In this document: in pieces, positions 43,501 to 53,400 of the stretch
Layout: every line of letters starts with the position of its first letter
Position numbering within the stretch: position 1 is the stretch's first letter
Virus record (IMG/VR): IMGVR_UViG_3300042893_000474
Location: 1-64,000 of that record
Strand: one strand, 5' to 3'
From: a virus
Length of the DNA: 64,000 nucleotides
Notes under the pieces: model-generated
Told to the model about the DNA's origin: nothing
The model's input: the letters and a program-made list of their open reading frames with translations, nothing else
The model's database searches: none
Translations under genes and position numbers: made by a program

Positions 43501-46500
43501 GCTACTAACATGTTAAGTAGGGTTCAAGATTTAGTTTCAGTTGCAGATGAGTTTGGTGTACAAAATTTAAAGAGACAGCCTGATGCTGCTAGATTTACTG
43601 CTGACTTAGTTAATGATGAGGATAAACAGTTTGATTACTTTAAACAAGTACTTAAAGCAAGAGGCATTGAAGAAAAGCTTGGTAAAGATAATGCTGTTAT
43701 AAAAGATGAGGAACGTACTGCATTACTTGCTGAATCTGAAGAAGCGACTAAAAGAATTGATAAGTATAAAAGACAAGTTTCAGTATTTGAGAGTATGTCT
43801 GATACTCAAAAGACTCAGATAGTTAATGATACTATTGCAGCTAAAGTTCAGACTGCTAAGTTTTCATCTAATAGTCAGATTTTATCTGAGTCTATTGAAA
43901 ATGCAGATAATCAACTTGCACGTGCTATCCAACAGAAAGCACCAGAGACTCGTATAAGTGCTTTAAAAGAATACCGTAATGCTTTAATACAAGCTTCTGA
44001 GGATAGAGCATCTGCAAAACAAGTTGCTTTAGATAGAGGAACTTACAATCCAGTTATCCAAGCTGTTACTTCTACTGGAGAAGCATCTCCTTTAGATTTG
44101 TCAGAAATCAAAACAGGAGAAGACGCTATAGATGTAGTAGTGCAATCAATGTTAGATCCTGAAAATGGTATGGATATGTATTATCATATTACAGGTCAGA
44201 CACAACAAAGTTTAGAGCAAGTAAAACAAGATAAAGAAAACCTTGTTGACAATTTCTTAGATTACTTAGAGCAGACTGAAGCAGGCCCTACTGTCGATAA
44301 CACAAGAGAAAGTGCACCTACTACTGCTAACACCGCTACTGAAAGAGTTAAATATAAAACTATATCAGATTTGAATGATTCTCAAAAAGATATGTTTGAG
44401 GATTTAGCGGAAAGAATAGATGATGAACTGTTAGATCTACAAACAAAAGTAGAGAAGTATGATTCTGTTTTAACTCAAGTTTTACAGCACGGGGCTATTA
44501 ATGCAAATATGTCACTAGAACAACAGGAGAAGTTTAGTGATTTTATATTTAAAAAGTTTGCAGCAGTTAAAAAAGTTGGCTTTAAAACTAATCAAGACAA
44601 AGGTTCAGAGTTATTTGACCTACAAGAGTTTGGTTTATACTTAGGAAGAAATCAAAAAGAAATTGAAAAAGAAATAAATGATATTGATGCGGCAATTACG
44701 AAAGAAGAGAATGCTCAGAAAGTTGAACGAGAAGAAGTATCTTTAGATGGTTTAGAGAATGTAGATGCTACTGAAGAACTAAAAGTTCCAGAACTTACTC
44801 CAGAAGATATCACTGACTCTTTTACGAGTAACTTAAATCTACTAGAAAATATAGTAGAGCAGCAGCAAGTAGAAGTTGTAGATAACCAGATTACAGGAGA
44901 AGTAGATACTTTAGTTGATTTGCCTAGAGAACGTTCTAGGATCATTAGTGCTTTAATAACAGAGATAGCAATGAACCCTGATATCAAAGGAGCTCAAGCT
45001 ATGATGGCTGCAGTAATGCAAGTCTTAGGTAAATCTAATCAAGAGATTGCAAAGACTTTGGCTCAAATGGGAGAGATAGCAGAAAACAAACCAGTCAATG
45101 AATCTGATTATACGCACATGTTTAATCTGTACCAATTGGCTCGTATGACTGAGAATGTTCCTGCAAGTACAGAAGCAGTTGAAAATGCGGCTGAAGATTT
45201 AACTGAAGCAGAGCCTGTTGTTGTAGAACCGATTATAGAACCTGTAGTTGAAGTTATTCCAACACCTGTTATTACACCTCCTGCTACAGAGAATCAGAAA
45301 GATGAGTTAGCAGATAAGACACAAATATCTTCTACCACTCCTATGTTCAGACCCACTAGTAAAAAAGACTTGGTTAATCTTGTTCATTATGAGATACAAG
45401 AATCAATTATTTTTGGATTGAATAAAGAGATTAGAGACAAGAAGGATGTAAACACTGCTATAGTAGATTTATTTACTATGATAGATGAAGTTCTTGGAGA
45501 AGAAACTCTTGCAGGTTTAGAAAAAGTTTTTAATGAAGCTGCTAGTTTAGCTGTAGGAGAACAAAGGTTACAAGAGTTACGTGCAGAATTTATGTCTTTG
45601 TTTCCAAGTGGATTCTTAAGACAGACTGTACTGGATTATATGTTTGACCAAATTATTGTTAACAAAGTTGCTCAGTCGGATGTTACAGAAAAAGGAAAAG
45701 AAAAGTTAGATGCTAGTGATGAAGAATTAATTGCTCTTAATAAAAACAGAGAAGTATCAATTCAAATGGCAGATGGCCGCAAGTTTACTAAAGTTAAAGT
45801 AGTAAGTAAAGATGGAGTATTATTGTATGCAATAGAGAAAGGAAAAGAAGATGGCAAAACACTTTGGTTAAAAGTAGATAGAACTAAAGATAAAGTTATT
45901 GGACTTAAGTATCCTATCTTAGGAACTCGACCTATTCAATTTAGTGATTTAAATGCTTTGTTGTTTACTGTACTTGATAATAACGGAAATATTCAGAAGT
46001 ATGGAGAAGATGGTAATAGAAATGAATCAGGAGATAAATCTCTAGCATTTTATTTGCCCACCCCTAAGTATAAAGCAGAACCTACGGAAACGCAGAAACA
46101 GTTCAATGGACTAAGACAAAAGATAGTCGCTGGAGACAGAGTAAAAGTAAATGCTCCTGTTAAAGGTATGTCTGTAAGTAAAGGAGTAGTTACTATTGGG
46201 CAACCTGATGGCTCTACTATAACTAAGAATACAGACTATGCACTTGAATTTAGTACGGAGAACTTATCTGTAAAAGAACAAACTCCAAGTGAGGCTACTC
46301 AATTTACTCAAGCCAAAGAAGCAAAAGTTATAAGTGAGAACATCTCACCAACACAGGCAACAACAATTGCTGCTGTTGAAAAAATGATTGCTGACTCTAA
46401 AAAGATTCCTGATCCAAGTAAAGAAGGTTACCTTATTAATGGGAAGCGTTATGAAAGACAATCTAATTTTGTTAAACGAGCATTAGGAGACAGTAATGTT

Positions 46501-47448
46501 GTTACAGAAGACTCTATCGTTAATATGGAGATGGGTGCAGCTGTAGGTAACTTACTTGATATTATAGGCCGTGACGTACTTGGTGGCAATAAAATAAACT
46601 CTTTAGCTGATTACATTAAAGAAGCTGAACGTATGGGCAAATCTCTTAAAGGAGGTACTGGGTATAAGATTAACTTTACTCAAGAACAGTTTGACCAACT
46701 ATTAGCAGAACTTACAGAAGTTAAGGAGGAATTAAATTCACAAGGGTGGAAGTTGTTTACTGAAGGATTGATTGTACATCGTGAGTTTACTGAAAAAGAA
46801 AAACAAGAAACTGGCTATGAAGGTGTAGCTGGAGCAATGGATATCTTAGCAGTAGATCCTGAAGGTAAAGTACACATCATTGACTTTAAGAATAAGAAGT
46901 ACAGAACTCAAAATAAGTTTACAAGTACTCTGTATAGTTCTAAACAAGGTTATCCTTCTAACGTAAGCAAGTGGTCTATTCAACAAACTACCTACGCTAT
47001 CTTAGGAGAAGACTTTGGATTACCTGTAGATTCAATTAGTATCTTAGCATTTGCATCCGAGTATGCAGAAGCTAATGGTACAGTTACTATTGGTGGATTA
47101 ACTCTAGGTAGTAAGAAAGCAGAAGTACTTGACAAGCATAAGAGTCCTGTGTCAACTAGTCTGATTAAACTTGGATTTGATTCTAAGATTATCAAACATA
47201 TTAAACTGCGTACTGAAAAGCCTTCTAGAGAAATAGCTGTTAAACCTACCGAGGCTACTACTATTGCTGCCGCAGACCAAACAAACTTAGATAAGCTACA
47301 AGAGAATTTACCACAAATAGCTTCAGAAAATGCTGAAAACGTTTTTGATGTATTAAATTTGTTAGGTATAGAAATGGATACATTAGGAGTAATTCTTCCA
47401 ACTGAAGGAAGTACTGACCCTGATGCCCTTAACCCACCCCCATGTTAG
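40513..47448 (+). CDS. Giant virion protein with C-terminal PD-(D/E)XK nuclease
   Basis: 2311 residues. The N-terminal two-thirds is helical with a hydrophobic Gly/Ala-rich region at about 680-745, which could insert in a membrane during ejection, and acidic linkers at about 1410-1620. Near the C-terminus, Asp2110 (GAMDIL), Asp2124 and Lys2126 (IIDFKNK) form a D-x13-D-x-K nuclease core of the PD-(D/E)XK superfamily, followed by a QQTTYA helix as in RecB/Cas4-type enzymes. crAss-like phages carry such a nuclease gene just before the RNA polymerase, as here. Substrate unknown: host DNA, or trimming of the phage's own. Confidence 0.7.
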   Translation: MISPGTIRAASLVSKGVSPEAALRTANNIDIYTENRRSFLASNPTTNQVTPNTSINGSSTSAIPSTVVNTPTPSPMAKGVSLGNINSSLSNVAVKASKDFTKDESDAISKLAASVENPIKKKAIVFGDPTALIDDQATSEGLAKLSPKQLGQLGANLQSTLHQNYIDNLPTASSKLNFVPDQYKNKNYEKELIKNLDKLYIDYNSGLMDSPTVAGLMKAEHTKRLSSYQGLVKGFTTSKDFNGLSKSYEGLISELDLQDKNATDEFENAQRQYNRGKSDIKQTSLTVGQGSQDYQRNKNKYKALKEELSSVYNKRANAMLANEVLDIIDTRYKEASKVNPQLSKEKFFEQQQKQYGLDKSAFGLGQILVESGRFESYQDYIRFTNPTKYSKKSTTAGREQGFTLEDPFVKNNTEALDLSRSYEGMSNVQGYDQTRNRETGSYKYNDTKDDLIFTGIKFAQSISEELDNRTIKSIKEREQLKLQYNKKEMLGTSTKEDKQQYETRLAELDSQVEYSDSFSKTIPEVYKYDKIKNNGLIKSFAEDRRLFLDQQKNWNDLKNAPVQTAWYQDVALSMMVGNFGKTQTGAYWKELGNRVWGKALGMGADIAKFTDQTILNETLGVPKSASYNDRNQFYNYMRQRLDVPEVIDERASLMAGKPITSTTIFWTDPAASWYNPTGWNFSWKGTLMTGAETLPQLYAFSGAGRIAQSLGGGVLKAGLATGVTTTLLGQANAARFALTLQKTGSTAAAWGNTFRNSNNVFLKEALADRIPSALGMATVMYPEQYNRTLERLEMQGVKNARSIAHNVALLSTGIELIAENFVPNIRYLDDFAEKGTGFKSLLGKLGAKSWIGDFDQYRALYSGVLGDKFSEKSINYLARNSAELFGKVGAAGRFYASRGAEEGIEEVFSELVNGVIDAKTSYANYRQEAPNELSFDSIVNAFAGGFFVPSAGASNQMKIYTENKKYSAMYDMMINSDYYKNKINTAFKAGEITQEQATNMLSRVQDLVSVADEFGVQNLKRQPDAARFTADLVNDEDKQFDYFKQVLKARGIEEKLGKDNAVIKDEERTALLAESEEATKRIDKYKRQVSVFESMSDTQKTQIVNDTIAAKVQTAKFSSNSQILSESIENADNQLARAIQQKAPETRISALKEYRNALIQASEDRASAKQVALDRGTYNPVIQAVTSTGEASPLDLSEIKTGEDAIDVVVQSMLDPENGMDMYYHITGQTQQSLEQVKQDKENLVDNFLDYLEQTEAGPTVDNTRESAPTTANTATERVKYKTISDLNDSQKDMFEDLAERIDDELLDLQTKVEKYDSVLTQVLQHGAINANMSLEQQEKFSDFIFKKFAAVKKVGFKTNQDKGSELFDLQEFGLYLGRNQKEIEKEINDIDAAITKEENAQKVEREEVSLDGLENVDATEELKVPELTPEDITDSFTSNLNLLENIVEQQQVEVVDNQITGEVDTLVDLPRERSRIISALITEIAMNPDIKGAQAMMAAVMQVLGKSNQEIAKTLAQMGEIAENKPVNESDYTHMFNLYQLARMTENVPASTEAVENAAEDLTEAEPVVVEPIIEPVVEVIPTPVITPPATENQKDELADKTQISSTTPMFRPTSKKDLVNLVHYEIQESIIFGLNKEIRDKKDVNTAIVDLFTMIDEVLGEETLAGLEKVFNEAASLAVGEQRLQELRAEFMSLFPSGFLRQTVLDYMFDQIIVNKVAQSDVTEKGKEKLDASDEELIALNKNREVSIQMADGRKFTKVKVVSKDGVLLYAIEKGKEDGKTLWLKVDRTKDKVIGLKYPILGTRPIQFSDLNALLFTVLDNNGNIQKYGEDGNRNESGDKSLAFYLPTPKYKAEPTETQKQFNGLRQKIVAGDRVKVNAPVKGMSVSKGVVTIGQPDGSTITKNTDYALEFSTENLSVKEQTPSEATQFTQAKEAKVISENISPTQATTIAAVEKMIADSKKIPDPSKEGYLINGKRYERQSNFVKRALGDSNVVTEDSIVNMEMGAAVGNLLDIIGRDVLGGNKINSLADYIKEAERMGKSLKGGTGYKINFTQEQFDQLLAELTEVKEELNSQGWKLFTEGLIVHREFTEKEKQETGYEGVAGAMDILAVDPEGKVHIIDFKNKKYRTQNKFTSTLYSSKQGYPSNVSKWSIQQTTYAILGEDFGLPVDSISILAFASEYAEANGTVTIGGLTLGSKKAEVLDKHKSPVSTSLIKLGFDSKIIKHIKLRTEKPSREIAVKPTEATTIAAADQTNLDKLQENLPQIASENAENVFDVLNLLGIEMDTLGVILPTEGSTDPDALNPPPC

Positions 47449-47454
47449 TAAAAG

Positions 47455-50400
47455 ATGAACGCCTGTAGTATAAAAGGAACTTCCTACGAAAAAGAGTACA
47501 GACAGATTTTGTCTGAACCTGCTATGATATTTGTTTGGAATGCAAACAATGAACAACCTTTAGATAAAAAGAAAGTAGGAAATGAGGTAATAGAAAATCC
47601 TCTTTATACTGCTCTACTAAATCACCCAGTAACAAAAGGAGAAAGACAGAATGCACTTAAGTTAGTAGCACAAAGTTTTTTACCTGCATTCACTAGAGAG
47701 TATACTCCTAACGAAGAAGGAGACTACTCTTTAGAACAAGTGGTAAGTTATGTAGAGAAGAGACAGAAACAAGCACAAGATCAAAGAGAGCAGCTAAAGT
47801 CAAGTATTAACTTGCCAACTAGCATGGCAATTAATATTCCAGATGGTGTTATTAATGAAACTGCTCGCCAAATATTCTTTTCAGAAGAACAGGGACAAGA
47901 CATCTATGACACACTTCAGTATTTACTAGGAGTAAAAAAGTCATGGGATGGTGTGTACAGTGAGTTAGTAAATCAACGTAATACTATTTTAGGTAGAGTA
48001 AAAGCAGGACAACACTTTTCTGAAGACCCTGAGAGATTAGCATACAATGAAATCCTTGTACAAAACTTTGATAAGATTAAGTCTTGGTACGATTCTAAAG
48101 AAGGTTTAGTAGGAGAAGCAGAACTTGAGAGTCAGTTTGGAGATTCTGAAGATTGGAAGTCAAAAGATAAATCACAAGCTCAAAGGGCTTCTTCTATTAT
48201 ATTAGGATTAGTTACTTCATTACCTGCATACCGTACTGCTATCCCAGGAGAAATAGATTTTGAAACAGGCGAAGAATATCAACAAGTTACACAAGTTCAA
48301 GTTCAATCAACTGTAACAGGACTACCTAAGTCAGGAGACTTCCAAAAGAACTGGAGTTTACTAGGAAGTACATTGTCAGGTATGACTAATTATTCGGACA
48401 TGTATGAGGCTATTGAAGGTTTATCTAGTAGATATCCTCAGTTTGCTTACTTGTTGAGTAAGATACCGAATGCTAAAATCCCTGGAAGTTTTAAGGATGT
48501 TAGACAATTCTTATTGGCTAGTGAATTTAAAAGAGTATTTAGTGTACCTGAAGTTTCTTCTGTAGTAGTAGACGTTACATTAAAAGAAAACGGTAAGATT
48601 GCTACAACACAGCAACTAAAAGGATTTCAACCTGTTAGAAATGCAGTAGCTCTTTATGATTCTCAGTACTTTAGTTATAATCAAAAATATTTAGTAAAGG
48701 GTTTAGAAGGAAACGAAGTAAATCTAGAAGGAATTATAGAAGACTTTCAAGGTTTATTTAACGACTTAGGAAGTGCTTTGACTAAGAAAGTTCCTATGCA
48801 GAACTTTTTATTCCCTGCTCGTCTAGATAAGTTTGTACAGTTTTTACAATCAGTTGGACTAGGGCTTAACAATCAAGAGTATCTTAAAAGTACCAACATT
48901 AATGGGACTAAGGAATTTATCCAAGCAAACTTAGATAAGTTAAAAACTATTTACGAGAAGTTAAAGATTGTTAGCATTGCAAATGAGTATTTAACTGATG
49001 ATGCTAAAATAAAAGTAGATAGACCTCTTTCATTTCTTAGAGATACCATCCAAGAGATTTATGTATCTAAAGGTAAAGTAAGACCTGACGTAGAGGCAGC
49101 ATTAGAACAAGCTTTTGCAGATAACAAGTTGCGTTATAAAGGAGGTGTTAAACAAGCTATTGGATACTTGGGAATTAAGAAAACTGAAATTAGTCCTTTT
49201 ATTAACTTCTTTACTCAATACGATGCTGAGTTTAGGCCAAGTTCTTATATGAACGCAGCAGACAAGAAAAAGTTTGTAAGAGGCCCATGGTTTTATTTAA
49301 CTCAACAAACAAATGTAATTAACTCAGTAAGCAGTTACGATGAGTTAATCAACATACCAGGTTTTGAAAGATTTGATTATCGTAAGAATCCAGATATTCT
49401 TGGATCACTTTGGTTACAAAGAATGTTTGGGTTACCTAGAACTAAGAATGCTATAGAAGCAAACCCTCTAGGTACTTATGTACGGAAGAAAGATACGTTA
49501 GGTAATCCTATAGAACTTAACATAGCCAATTTTGATGGTATGGAGATTAAAAACTTTGGAGCTAAGTCAGGTAAAACAACTACTGACCAGCATCCAAATG
49601 ATAAAATCTTCCAAGACTTTGCTAGTTTTTTCCAATCTCTTGAGATGGAAAATATTCGTTTTGGTGACAAGACAGCTGCATTTACAGTTCGTGCTTCTAA
49701 TCCAATTCTTTCTGAAAAGATATACGTGGCTTTAAATGCTGCGGAACTTATTACTCCTACGGAAAGATTAGAATCAGAAAAAAGTTTAACCGAGTTATTC
49801 AATGGTTACTTAGCTTCAGAAGCAACAAGAATCATAAAGCTGATAGAAGAAAAAGGTAGAGGTACAACGTATGACAGATTGGGTAAGAATCTCTTTATCT
49901 TTAATGACATTCTTCCTGAAGATACATTAAATAAATTCAAAGACGCTAAAACTAGAGAAGAAGTAATTGCAGCCTACACAGAGGCTACATCAATGATGTC
50001 TACTGTTTTACAAGAGTACTTCTCACAAGAGTCTCAGAAGTTAGTAGACAAGCTAGTAGATACCTTTAGTACTTCTGTAAATATTACAACAGGACAAGAG
50101 GTAACTCAAGCCCAAAGATTAAAACAAACTGTAGAGAAGTTAAATAAACTTAATCTTATAAGTACACAGTTACTGCCTAGTGAGGTTAGAGATAATCCTC
50201 CAAAGATTACAGTAGAAAACTTGCCTTATTTAGCTGAAATCTATTTGAAGAACGGCTTTGTACATAACGTTGAGTTCTTAAAAATGTTTGTTGGGGATTT
50301 ATCAAATTTTGATAAAACTAATTTAGACGCTCGTGAGATATTCAAACGTATTCCTTTTACTTCTTCTCCTGGTAATGTGTTCTTTTGGGATGAAGCAGCT

Positions 50401-53400
50401 CAAGAGTTCTTTGATAATGATACAAACCAAGATGCATTAAGTATTGCTTATACAGGAGTTGCTAATAAGTTTAGTCCAATTCTTAAAACAGTTGTCTATA
50501 ATGATGTAAATACTTTTAGTTCTGAGTCTTATCAGGAGTACAAAGAAGCTTATGATAGTGACGATAGTTGGGATGCTTTAACTGAGGACGAGAAGTCAGA
50601 ATTTTCTGAATACGCTAATAAACCAAAAGAAGCAGATGCTCAAGGAGTAATTACCCTAGACTCTTACCGTAACTATCTACTAGGAATCAATCGCTGGAGT
50701 TCAGAACAAGAACAGGCATATAACAGACAAGTAAGACTAGTAAAAATTAATCAGGAGTTAAATAACAATCCAACAAATGCAGAAGAATTATACAAAGAGA
50801 AGAATGAGATTGTTGAGAATTTTGGTTCTGCCTTATTCCCTCCTCTTAAGTTAGGTCACTACGGAGCTATTGTAGAAGACCCTAAGTTAATAGCATTACA
50901 TAAGTTCTCATTGATTCCTTTGATTCCTAGCGCAATAGAAGGTAAAGCTTTAGAAAAGCAACTTGAGTTAATGTATAGGAACAAAATCAATTACTATACA
51001 TTCAAGTCAGGTTCTAAGATGGCTCAGTATGGAGAGTCTATTGATTTCTACAAAGAAGTAACTAACGAACAAGGAGAGAAAGTACTTGTAGTAAATGACG
51101 CACTAGGAGAAAATAATGTTACATCTATCCACCTTCAGAACTTAAGAGAGCAGCAGTATCAAGCCCCTAAGTTTAAAACTCAAGCTACACTTGCTACTCA
51201 GATGATGAAGTTGGTGTTTGGGGACTTCTTTGAGAATGGAGAAATATCTTCTGACTTTAGTGAAGGTACACAAAGACAAATTGAATCCTTGTATGATTCA
51301 TTTAAAAACAATATTAACGACCTAATTACTTTTGAAACAATTAAACTAGAAAGAAAGTTAGGAATTAGACGTAATGCAGCTAAAGAAATTATAGAAGTAG
51401 ATCAGTTGCAGATGGCAAGATTTTTTGCCGAGGAGTTAGAAAATAAAGAAGCTCCTGAAGCATTACGTAGATTCATTCAAGTAAACGAAGATGGTACATT
51501 TAAGTATCCTCTAGATGCAATCAACAACAGAAATCAATTAGAAAGTCTTGTACTAAATGTAATCAACAATAAAGTTATTTCTCAGAAAATCAATGGGGAG
51601 AGTTACATTCAGGTAGCAGGTACAGGGTTTGAGACTAAGCGATATGTTAAACCAACAGCTGAACAGTTAAAAGAGTTTGGTGCTAACGATCTTCAATTCT
51701 ATACAAGAGACCCTATTACGGGGGAAACTTTACCTATGGAAGTTAAAGTAGGATTCAATGTTAAAAAACATGGAGGCTTACTTAAGTTAGAGTATGGTAA
51801 AGGGAAAGTAGAAACTTTAAAACAGTTAAATAAAATCCTAGGATCTAAAGCTCCTTTAGATATTGCTTGGAAAAAGAAGCACATGGATAAGTTAACTATG
51901 GTAGGAGTTCGTATTCCTGTGCAAGGTTTCTCTCAAATGGAATATGCAACCATTAAAGAGTTCTTACCAGAATCTGCTGGAGCAATCATGGTTCTTCCTG
52001 CGCAGATTGTAGTTAAGTCAGGAGGAGATTATGATATTGATAAGTTGACTTTCTTTGAAACATCGTACGATAATAAGGGTGAGGTTTATAAAAAATCATT
52101 CAACTTAAAAGATTACGAAGCCAAGTTAGAAAAGCAAAAAGAGTTAAAGAAAACTAGACAAGAGCTTATAACTTTAAGTGAGTTACTTGAGAAAGAAATT
52201 GCTGATAACGATATCTTTAGAGAAAGAGAATCTCTTAAGAAAGAAATCAATGAAATTAAAAAAGAGATATTAAATGCTAAAGCAGCAGTAGAAGATTTCT
52301 TAGATAGTGGATTTTTAACAAAAGAAGATGCTAGCTGGGCAAGAGAAGCTGCCTCTGATAAAGAAGATTTACAAAGAGCTTTTGCTGACTTAGATAGTTT
52401 TGATACTGCAAACGATGTTCGTGTATTACAGACTGTATCTTTAATTAAAAGTAAACTTAGAGAGATCAGCAAAGAAGTAGAAAGTATAGATGCCTACAAA
52501 AAGAGTTTAAGTAATAACTTAGTAGGCATTCTTAAGGGAGTATTGATGCAAGGAGAATTATACAATGCATTGATTACTCCAAATACAAACAGTGTTTTAA
52601 CTCAGTATACACCTCCAGGAGAGAAGATAAGCACTACAGCTGTGTTTAGTCCTTTAACTTCTTGGAGAATCTATATGGAGAACATTCTTTCTAAAGATGC
52701 ATTAGGAATCGATGCTAAGATAAATACGCTTCAGAAAGAATTCCAAAGAGCAGGATTGAAGATTACAGGTAGTCTACTAAAGAAGTATTACTTTGAGTCT
52801 AACAAAGACAAACAAGGAAATATAATTTTAGGAGGCAAGAAAGATGCACGGGGGGAAAACCGTATTTCTAAAGTATTGAGTGAGTTCATTAACGGACACG
52901 TAGACATTGCTAAAGAAGACTGGATTATTTTATTAGGATTAGACCAAGAAACTAGTCCATTGGCACACGCAATGATTCTTACAGGAACTCCTGTAGAACA
53001 AGTGTTAGGTTTAATTAACTCTCCTATTATTAAAACAGTTCTTCAGTTAGGTAATAGACCAGAGATTCAAAAGAAACTAGATAATATTAGACCTAATAAA
53101 AAGAAAGCGATTCTTGGTTTAATTAAAAACAAACTTACTAAAGTTACAGACCCTGAGGTTAAAGCATTAATTGATGCTGCTCAGTTAGCTATTAGTGGGT
53201 TGAAAGTAAAGTCTACAAATGGTATTACGGATACTTTTGTAAACAACCTACTAGTAAATCCTATATTCAACAAACATATAAGCAACTTTAAACCTACAGA
53301 AAGTTTAAGTGAGGAAGAGTCTGCTATAAGAGATTTAGCATATTTGATGCAATTCTATGTAGTAGTAAGGCAGCAGGAAAGTTTGAGAGAGTTAACTTCT

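Noticed and set aside
47430-47460. Possible frameshift joining the nuclease giant and the polymerase
   Set aside because: A C-rich run precedes the stop, but the two ends look like a natural C-terminus and a natural N-terminus, and these are separate genes in crAss-like phages.
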